Shown here piece by piece: positions 58,539-64,000 of a stretch of DNA of 64,000 nt (within the stretch, counting starts at the first letter, position 1; every line of letters starts with the position of its first letter). The stretch covers positions 124,001 through 188,000 of the forward strand of contig NZ_LT906479.1 of assembly GCF_900187015.1 (NCBI RefSeq), written 5' to 3'. A program made the translations under genes and the position numbers. Source of the stretch: Serratia ficaria. GTDB taxonomy: Bacteria > Pseudomonadota > Gammaproteobacteria > Enterobacterales > Enterobacteriaceae. Below the pieces are notes generated by a model that saw nothing but the letters and a program-made list of their open reading frames with translations, was not told where the DNA came from and made no database searches.

Positions 58539-59165
58539 ATGCTGATGCTGTTTTTGACCGTGGCGCTGGTGCACCTGATTGCGCTGATGAGCCCGGGGCC
58601 GGACTTCTTTTTTGTGTCGCAAACCGCCGCCAGCCGTTCGCGCCGCGAGGCGATGATGGGGGTGATCGGCATTTCGCTCGGCATCGTGGTATGGGCCGGC
58701 GTGGCGCTGATGGGGCTGCACCTGATCCTGCAGAAGATGGCCTGGCTGCACCAGGTGATCATGGTCGGCGGCGGGATTTACCTGTGCTGGATGGGCTGGC
58801 AGCTGCTGCGCTCGGCGCGGGCGCAGCATGCTCGGCCGGCGCCGGAGGCGGAAGCGAAGGTCGCCTTGCCGCAGGCCGGCCGCAGCTTTATCCGCGGTTT
58901 CTTGACCAACCTCTCCAACCCTAAAGCGGTGATTTACTTCGGCAGCGTGTTCTCGCTGTTCGTCGGCGACGACGTCGGCGCCGGCGCGCGCTGGGGGTTG
59001 TTCCTGCTGATCGTCGCCGAGACCTTCGTCTGGTTCAGCCTGGTGGCGATGGTCTTCGCCTTGCCGGCGATGCGCCGCGGCTACCGGCGGTTGGCGAAAT
59101 GGATCGACGGGCTGGCGGGGGTGCTGTTCACCGGGTTCGGTTTGCACCTGATCTTTACCCGTTAG
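58539..59165 (+). CDS. rhtC: RhtC, threonine exporter
   Basis: A LysE/RhtB-superfamily exporter of 208 residues (E. coli RhtC 206) with about six hydrophobic helices. The LMSPGPDFFFVSQTAASRSRREAMMG region and the LTNLSNPKAVIYFGSVFS motif are diagnostic. It exports threonine in E. coli. It lies 12 bases after recQ, likely co-transcribed, and converges with rhtB. Confidence 0.96.
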   Translation: MLMLFLTVALVHLIALMSPGPDFFFVSQTAASRSRREAMMGVIGISLGIVVWAGVALMGLHLILQKMAWLHQVIMVGGGIYLCWMGWQLLRSARAQHARPAPEAEAKVALPQAGRSFIRGFLTNLSNPKAVIYFGSVFSLFVGDDVGAGARWGLFLLIVAETFVWFSLVAMVFALPAMRRGYRRLAKWIDGLAGVLFTGFGLHLIFTR

Positions 59166-59211
59166 GCTATTTTGGTTGCCCGGGCGCACACGGGCAGCCA
59201 AAACCAAATTC

Positions 59212-59832
59212 TCAGGCCCTTCTGGCCGTCGCCAACAGCCCCGCCACCAGAATAAACAGCGAACCGAAGATGCGGTTCAGCAACCGCATTTGGCGCGGGG
59301 TCTTCAGCCAGCCGGCAATGCGCGTGGCCAGCGTGGCGTAACCGATCATCACCAGGATATCCACCGCCACCGTGGTGGCGCCGAGCACCAGATACTGCTC
59401 GGCCTGCGGCTGATTGGGCAGGATGAACTGCGGGAACAGCGCGGCCAGGAACACGATGCTTTTCGGGTTGGTCAGGTTGACCAACACCGCGCGGCGGAAC
59501 AAACGGCGGCGCGGCATGCTGCCCGCCAGCGCGTGCAGATCCAGCGCCCCGGCGGCGCGCCACTGCTGGATGCCGAGCCACACCAGATAGGCGGCGCCCA
59601 GCCACTTCAGCAGTTCGAACGCCAGCAGCGATTGGGAAACCAGCGCGCCGAGGCCAATGCCGACCAGCACGATATGCAGGCTCAGCCCGAGCTGCAGGCC
59701 GGCTATCGACGCCGCCGCGCCGCGATAGCCGTGGCTGATGCCGGTGCTCATGGTGTTGATGGCGCCTGAGCCGGGGGACAGGCTGAGAATGAGGGTTGTC
59801 AGCAGATAGGTTAACCACCAGTCCAAGGTCAT
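59212..59832 (-). CDS. rhtB: RhtB, homoserine/homoserine lactone exporter
   Basis: A 206-residue LysE-superfamily exporter, the E. coli length with ATG 59832; the longer frame from 59868 adds 12 unrelated residues. [21 protein letters not shown] and [18 protein letters not shown] are family motifs. In E. coli it exports homoserine and its lactone. It is divergent from pldB. Confidence 0.96.
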   Translation of the reverse strand: MTLDWWLTYLLTTLILSLSPGSGAINTMSTGISHGYRGAAASIAGLQLGLSLHIVLVGIGLGALVSQSLLAFELLKWLGAAYLVWLGIQQWRAAGALDLHALAGSMPRRRLFRRAVLVNLTNPKSIVFLAALFPQFILPNQPQAEQYLVLGATTVAVDILVMIGYATLATRIAGWLKTPRQMRLLNRIFGSLFILVAGLLATARRA

Positions 59833-59977
59833 CGCACAGCTCCCTGAAAGCGTCGTTTTGTGCCACAATGCGCCGTTATGGCGCCATTTTTGTCAGAATT
59901 GAATCACCATACGCTAGTATTATTTCTTGTGCCAGCGGTCACATTTTGCCGCCGGCCACTCAGGGAAAAGGCTCTCG

Positions 59978-61015
59978 ATGACCTCGTTCACTCTCAGCAC
60001 CGATGACTGGTTAACGCGTGAAACGCAGTTCGCTGCCTTCGCCACCGGGCCGCTGCTGGCTTTTTGGCGGCAGCGCGAAGAGGGCGAGTTCAGCGGGGTG
60101 GACGGCGTGCCGATCCGCTTCGTGCGTTTCACTTCGACGCGCCACCGGCGGGTGGTGGTGATCAGCCCCGGCCGCATCGAAAGCTACGTGAAATACCCCG
60201 AGGTGGCCTACGATCTGTTCCATTGCGGCTACGACGTGATGATCGTCGATCACCGCGGCCAGGGGCGCTCGGGCCGTTTACTGGCAGATACGCACCGCGG
60301 TCATGTGGTAAACTTTGCCGACTACGTTGACGATTTCGAGCAGTTCTATCAGCGCGAAGTGGCGCCGCGCGGCTATCGGCAGCGTTATGCGCTGGCGCAT
60401 TCGATGGGCGGCGCGATCCTGGCGCAGTTCCTGCTGCGGCAGCCGCAGGCGTTCGACGCGGCGGCGTTTTGCGCGCCGATGTTCGGCATCTATTTGCCGA
60501 TGCCGGGCTGGATGGCCAAGCGCATTCTGGATTGGGCGGAGAAACGCCCGTTGATGCGAGATTACTATGCGGTGGGAACCGGCCAGTGGCGGCCGCTGCC
60601 CTACGTGGTCAACATACTGACCCACAGCCGCGAGCGCTATCGCCGCTGTCTGCGTTATTACGCCGATTACCCCGAGCTGCAGGTGGGCGGGCCGACCTAC
60701 CACTGGGTGCGGGAAAGCATTCGGGCCGGGCGGGAGATCGTCGCTCAGGCCGCCGACATCAACACGCCGCTGTTATTATTGCAGGCCGGTGAGGAACGGG
60801 TGGTCGACAACCGTTCGCATCAGGCTTTTTGTCAGGCACTGTCAGACGCGGGGCATCCCTGTGAAGGGGGAAAACCGCGGGTTATCGAAGGCGCACGCCA
60901 TGAGATCCTGTTCGAGCGGGACGCGATGCGCGCCGAAGCACTGAACGCAATCCTGCGCTTCTTTGCTCAACACTTAGGTGGTAACCCTACCGCCGACAAC
61001 TCCATCAGAGGTTAG
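59978..61015 (+). CDS. pldB: PldB, lysophospholipase L2
   Basis: An inner-membrane-associated alpha/beta hydrolase that degrades lysophospholipids. ATG 59978 gives 345 residues (E. coli 340); AGGGAAAAG precedes it. The nucleophile elbow is AHSMGG near residue 145, and HEILFERDAMR near the end supplies the catalytic His. VIVDHRGQGRSGR is also typical. It lies 11 bases before yigL, likely one operon. Confidence 0.95.
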   Translation: MTSFTLSTDDWLTRETQFAAFATGPLLAFWRQREEGEFSGVDGVPIRFVRFTSTRHRRVVVISPGRIESYVKYPEVAYDLFHCGYDVMIVDHRGQGRSGRLLADTHRGHVVNFADYVDDFEQFYQREVAPRGYRQRYALAHSMGGAILAQFLLRQPQAFDAAAFCAPMFGIYLPMPGWMAKRILDWAEKRPLMRDYYAVGTGQWRPLPYVVNILTHSRERYRRCLRYYADYPELQVGGPTYHWVRESIRAGREIVAQAADINTPLLLLQAGEERVVDNRSHQAFCQALSDAGHPCEGGKPRVIEGARHEILFERDAMRAEALNAILRFFAQHLGGNPTADNSIRG

Positions 61016-61026
61016 AACATAACGCT

Positions 61027-61827
61027 ATGTATCACGTCGTCGCTTCCGATTTAGATGGCACGCTGCTGTCTCCCGACCACACTCTGTCGCCGTACGCCAA
61101 AGCAACGTTGAAGCTGCTGACCCAGCGCGACGTGCACTTCGTTTTCGCCACCGGCCGCCACCATATCGACGTTTCGCAGATCCGCGACAACCTGGAGATC
61201 AGCGCCTTCATGATCACCTCCAACGGCGCCCGGGTGCACAACACCGCCGGCGAGCTGATCTTCAGCCACAACCTCGACGCGGACATCGCCCGCGACCTGT
61301 ACGGCATGATGCACGACGATGCGGACATCACCACCAACGTCTACCGCAACGACGACTGGTTCATCAACCGTGAAAGCCCCGAGCAGAAAGAGTTTTTCCA
61401 GGAATCCGTCTTCCAGTACCGGCTGTTCGAGCCGGGCCTGCTGGAAACCGACGGCGTCTGCAAGGTGTACTTCACCTGCGACGACCACGAAAAGCTGCTG
61501 CCGCTGGAAGACGCCATCAACGCGCGCTGGGGCGACCGGGTCAACGTCAGCTTCTCGTTCCCGACCTGTCTGGAAGTGATGGCCGGCGGGGTGTCGAAGG
61601 GGCATGCGCTGGAAGAAGTGGCCAAGATCATCGGCTATACGCTGAAAGAGTGCATCGCCTTCGGCGACGGCATGAACGATCTGGAAATGCTGTCGATGGC
61701 CGGCAAGGGCTGCATCATGCGCGACGCCCACCAGCGCCTGAAGGACAAGCTGCCGAACCTGGAAGTGATCGGCTCCAACGTCGACGACGCGGTGCCGCAC
61801 TACCTGCGCAAGATGTTCCTGGGTTGA
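61027..61827 (+). CDS. yigL: YigL, HAD-family sugar phosphatase / pyridoxal phosphate phosphatase
   Basis: A 266-residue Cof-type HAD phosphatase, the E. coli length. Motifs: SDLDGTLLSPDHTLS at residues 8-22, ITSNGARVH, and IAFGDGMNDLEMLSMAG. In E. coli it hydrolyses PLP and phosphosugars and is induced during glucose-phosphate stress (SgrS). It is the last recognised core gene before the accessory locus. Confidence 0.96.
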   Translation: MYHVVASDLDGTLLSPDHTLSPYAKATLKLLTQRDVHFVFATGRHHIDVSQIRDNLEISAFMITSNGARVHNTAGELIFSHNLDADIARDLYGMMHDDADITTNVYRNDDWFINRESPEQKEFFQESVFQYRLFEPGLLETDGVCKVYFTCDDHEKLLPLEDAINARWGDRVNVSFSFPTCLEVMAGGVSKGHALEEVAKIIGYTLKECIAFGDGMNDLEMLSMAGKGCIMRDAHQRLKDKLPNLEVIGSNVDDAVPHYLRKMFLG

Positions 61828-61834
61828 TTTGAAT

Positions 61835-61853
61835 AGGGCGCCTTTGGCGCCCT
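61835..61853. terminator. Hairpin between yigL and the sugar locus
   Basis: A perfect AGGGCGCC-TTT-GGCGCCCT stem (61835-61842 and 61846-61853) lies 7 bases after the yigL stop and 23 bases before the end of the convergent dehydrogenase gene. It has no T-run but is well placed to serve both strands. Confidence 0.6.
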
Positions 61854-61876
61854 GCATTAATGTAGTACATGAAGCT

Positions 61877-62662
61877 TTACCAGCAGACAAAACCGCCATC
61901 GACGACCAGATCAACACCGGTACAGAACGACGCGGCATCACTGGCGAGGAAGAGTGCCGGGCCAGCCATCTCTTCCACTTTTGCCATTCGCTGAATCGGC
62001 GTCTGGTTTTCAAATTCACGGGTCTGATGGACCATCTCAGGGCGTGTGTTCATAGGCGTGGCGGTGTATCCCGGGCTGATGGAATTGACGCGGATCCCTT
62101 TGCTGACCCACTCCATTGCAAGGCTTTTGGATAGGTGAATAACACCCGCTTTGGAGCAGTTATAATGCGCCTGCTCGAGACCGCGATTAACAATAAGGCC
62201 GGACATGGAGGCGATATTAATAATCGAGCCTCCACCTGACTCCTGCATCAGTTCGGCTTCCGCTTTACAGGAGTTCCACACGCCAGTGAGGTTAATATCG
62301 ATAACCCGCTGCCATTGTTCAGTTTCCATCTCAAGCGCCGGATTGGCATTGGCAATGCCGGCTGCGTTAACGGCGATATCGAGTCGACCGAAGCGGCTTT
62401 TGGCCAAGGCGACGCCAGCACGCAGATCGCTGAGCTGACGCACATCCCCGGTATAAAAGCAGGCCTGCCCGCCAATCGCCTCGATATTTTTAACGGTTTC
62501 AGTAAGGCCACCGTCTTCGCGTAGATCAAAGCAGACTACCCGAGCCCCTGCGCTGGCGAGCCCGTAAGCAATCATCTGACCGATGCCGCTGCCTGCACCG
62601 GTCACAAAGGCCACGCGGTCCTGCAGGTTAAATAGCCGCTGAGCAAAATGTTTTGTGATCAT
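61877..62662 (-). CDS. SDR-family oxidoreductase (polyol/sugar dehydrogenase-like)
   Basis: A 261-residue classical short-chain dehydrogenase. ATG 62662 is chosen because CAGAGAG lies 8 bases upstream; 62668 (ATG) or 62671 (GTG) would be too close. It has the NAD(P) motif TGAGSGIG, NAAG, catalytic Ser in NIASMSG, Tyr-x3-Lys in YNCSKAG, and ISPGY. An Asp after the second strand (CFDLRED) suggests NAD rather than NADP. Substrate unknown; polyol or ketose by context. G+C is clearly lower than in genes to the left. Confidence 0.8.
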   Translation of the reverse strand: MITKHFAQRLFNLQDRVAFVTGAGSGIGQMIAYGLASAGARVVCFDLREDGGLTETVKNIEAIGGQACFYTGDVRQLSDLRAGVALAKSRFGRLDIAVNAAGIANANPALEMETEQWQRVIDINLTGVWNSCKAEAELMQESGGGSIINIASMSGLIVNRGLEQAHYNCSKAGVIHLSKSLAMEWVSKGIRVNSISPGYTATPMNTRPEMVHQTREFENQTPIQRMAKVEEMAGPALFLASDAASFCTGVDLVVDGGFVCW

Positions 62663-62784
62663 AACCATCACTCTCTGAATTAGTATCCCGTGGCACAGTG
62701 CGCTGTAAACCGACGGGAAGGGATGCCCCGATTACGTTAACGCCATCCGGGTTACGATTCTGATTTTGTCGTCCCTGACGGGCA

Positions 62785-63582
62785 TTACGACATAATCAGG
62801 CCACCGTCGATGTTGATGGTTTGCCCGGTAAGATAGCGTGCATCGTCTGAAGCGAGAAAGGCCACCAACCCGGCGACATCCTCTGGTTTACCGGCGCGCT
62901 TCATCGGAATGCCTTCGACCCATTCAGCCATCAGTTCACCTTTGCCATAGCGTTTTTGTTCGGTGCTCAGGGCTTCACCCCACACACGATCGTTGTAATC
63001 CCACATATCGCTTTCGATAATGCCTGGGCAGAAGGCGTTGACGGTGATATTCCACGGCGCCAGTTCGTGGGCCAGGCTTTGCGTAATACCGATCACGCCC
63101 ATTTTGCTGGCAGCGTAATGCGGGGTGTAGATAAAGCCCTGACGACCCTGACCTGACGACGTATTAATCAGGCTACCGTGATTTTGCTTCACCATGTATT
63201 TGGCAGCTTCACGACAGCAGAGCCAGACGCCGGTGGTGTTAACCGCCAACACTTTCTCAAAGTCGGCTTTCGGCATGCGATCGTAATAATCGATGGTGAT
63301 GACGCCCGCGTTCTGGATCGAGACATCGATAGTGCCGAAACGGGTTGCGGCTTGTTCGTACAGCGATTGCACCTGCGCTTCATCAGTGACATCCACCTGC
63401 AATGACAGGATCTCGGTCTGGTGACTCCGGGACAAGGTTTCTGCCGTTTCGTGAACGCGCTCGGCGTTGGAGACCATCACCAGATTGGCACCATCGCGAG
63501 CAAAGCGCTCAGCAATACCCGCACCGATCCCGCGGCATGCACCGGTGATAACGACCGTTTTGTTATGGAAATTTCTTTGCAT
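62785..63582 (-). CDS. SDR-family oxidoreductase, second of the pair
   Basis: A 265-residue classical short-chain dehydrogenase with TGACRGIG at 14-21, NAG, catalytic Ser in NTSSGQG and Tyr-x3-Lys in YAASKMG, ending TGQTINIDGGLIMS. GGGAAAAAAC precedes ATG 63582. It lies 57 bases after the permease gene and 122 bases before the other dehydrogenase, so the three probably form one transcript. Such pairs with RbsC-type transporters are typical of sugar or polyol catabolic operons; the substrate cannot be read from sequence. Confidence 0.82.
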   Translation of the reverse strand: MQRNFHNKTVVITGACRGIGAGIAERFARDGANLVMVSNAERVHETAETLSRSHQTEILSLQVDVTDEAQVQSLYEQAATRFGTIDVSIQNAGVITIDYYDRMPKADFEKVLAVNTTGVWLCCREAAKYMVKQNHGSLINTSSGQGRQGFIYTPHYAASKMGVIGITQSLAHELAPWNITVNAFCPGIIESDMWDYNDRVWGEALSTEQKRYGKGELMAEWVEGIPMKRAGKPEDVAGLVAFLASDDARYLTGQTINIDGGLIMS

Positions 63583-63639
63583 GTTTTTTCCCTTTTATAT
63601 GCCGGACGCAAACGCGTGCGGCGGGGTAATGAAAGCCTA

Positions 63640-64000
63640 TTAACTGGCAACCTGAGCTGCGGCATGTTTTTCCTCATGGCGACGCATCAGGATGACTTTG
63701 TTCTGTAATTTCTGTTGGAATTGGTCGACGACGACGGCGGTGACAATGACCACGCCCTTAATGACCATTTGCCAGAAGTCGCTGACACCCATCATCACCA
63801 TGCCGTCAGCAAGGAAGACGATGACGAAAGCCCCAATAATTGAACCCGTCACCCGCCCACGCCCACCCGCCAGCGCGGTTCCGCCCAGCACGGTGGCTCC
63901 GATGGCGTCCATTTCGAACATATTGCCGGTCATTGGGTGGGCCGTTTGCAGCTGTGAAGCGACGATCAGGCCAACAAATGCGGAGCACAGGCCAGAGAAG
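63640..64000 (-). CDS. RbsC-type sugar ABC transporter permease (3' part only)
   Basis: The C-terminal 119 codons of a ribose-type (CUT2) ABC permease; the 5' end lies beyond the window. It shows the family blocks IVASQLQTAHPMTGNMFEMDA, VLGGTALAGGRGRVTGSIIGA, and last helices with VIKGVVIVTAVVVDQ. The tail is Lys/His/Glu-rich. It sits upstream of the two dehydrogenases. The ATPase and binding-protein genes, and a regulator, would be expected further right. Confidence 0.85.
   Translation of the reverse strand, partial: FSGLCSAFVGLIVASQLQTAHPMTGNMFEMDAIGATVLGGTALAGGRGRVTGSIIGAFVIVFLADGMVMMGVSDFWQMVIKGVVIVTAVVVDQFQQKLQNKVILMRRHEEKHAAAQVAS

Overview
The window reads as core chromosome of a high-G+C member of the Enterobacterales, most probably Serratia (S. 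marcescens group). The protein sequences are close to their E. coli counterparts and often match them in length. Gene order from ppiC to yigL follows the E. coli blocks ppiC-rep-gppA-rhlB-trxA-rho-wec-yifK-tRNAs, hemYXDC/cyaA-cyaY-yifL-dapF-yigA-xerC-yigB-uvrD-corA and rarD-yigI-pldA-recQ-rhtC-rhtB-pldB-yigL. The genus call is inferred from base composition, gene order and repeat types, not from a database search. I see no phage, transposase, CRISPR array or defence island.

Layout. (1) 1-10318: a bacterial cellulose operon, tail of bcsR then bcsQ-bcsA-bcsB-bcsZ-bcsC. It is followed by the EAL-domain protein HmsP/YhjK (10537-12543), the dicarboxylate carrier DctA and the inactive M16-peptidase-like YhjJ. 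(2) 15836-23309: ppiC, rep, gppA, rhlB, trxA and rho, with a long untranslated leader before rho. (3) 23603-34644: the enterobacterial common antigen (ECA) cluster wecA-wzzE-wecBC-wecDE-wzxE-wecF-wzyE-wecG, in which rffG and rffH are absent between wecC and wecD. (4) 35008-38007: the amino-acid permease ThrP/YifK, four tRNA genes (Arg-CCG, His-GTG, Leu-CAG, Pro-TGG), a duplicated tRNA-Pro tail with terminator, the small RNA GlmZ with a sigma-54 promoter and GlrR-type sites, and palindromic repeats. (5) 38028-46514: hemCDXY divergent from cyaA, then cyaY, lptM and dapF. (6) 46511-52998: yigA-xerC-yigB, uvrD with a LexA-type box, a WbuC-like cupin, and corA with a leader peptide. (7) 53065-61827: an AbrB-family membrane protein, rarD-yigI, pldA, recQ, rhtC/rhtB, pldB and yigL. 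(8) 61877-64000: a lower-G+C sugar or polyol locus on the minus strand with two short-chain dehydrogenases and the end of an RbsC-type permease. It looks like accessory DNA placed right after yigL.

How the genes work together. The bcs block makes and exports cellulose; BcsA carries the c-di-GMP-binding PilZ domain and the neighbouring HmsP has an intact EAL (c-di-GMP hydrolysing) domain. The wec block builds, flips and polymerises ECA repeat units on undecaprenyl phosphate, but must take dTDP-glucose pathway enzymes from elsewhere in the genome. GlmZ controls glucosamine-6-phosphate synthase (glmS) in relatives and so feeds the same UDP-GlcNAc pool used by WecA and WecB.

Most of the window is well-known housekeeping DNA. 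The parts most worth a second look are the structured duplicated tail of the proline tRNA gene (37024-37249), the twin tRNA promoters, the GlmZ promoter architecture, the missing rffGH pair, the corA leader peptide with its hairpins, a small family of palindromic repeats, and the incoming sugar locus at the right edge. I did not find a convincing wholly undescribed system.
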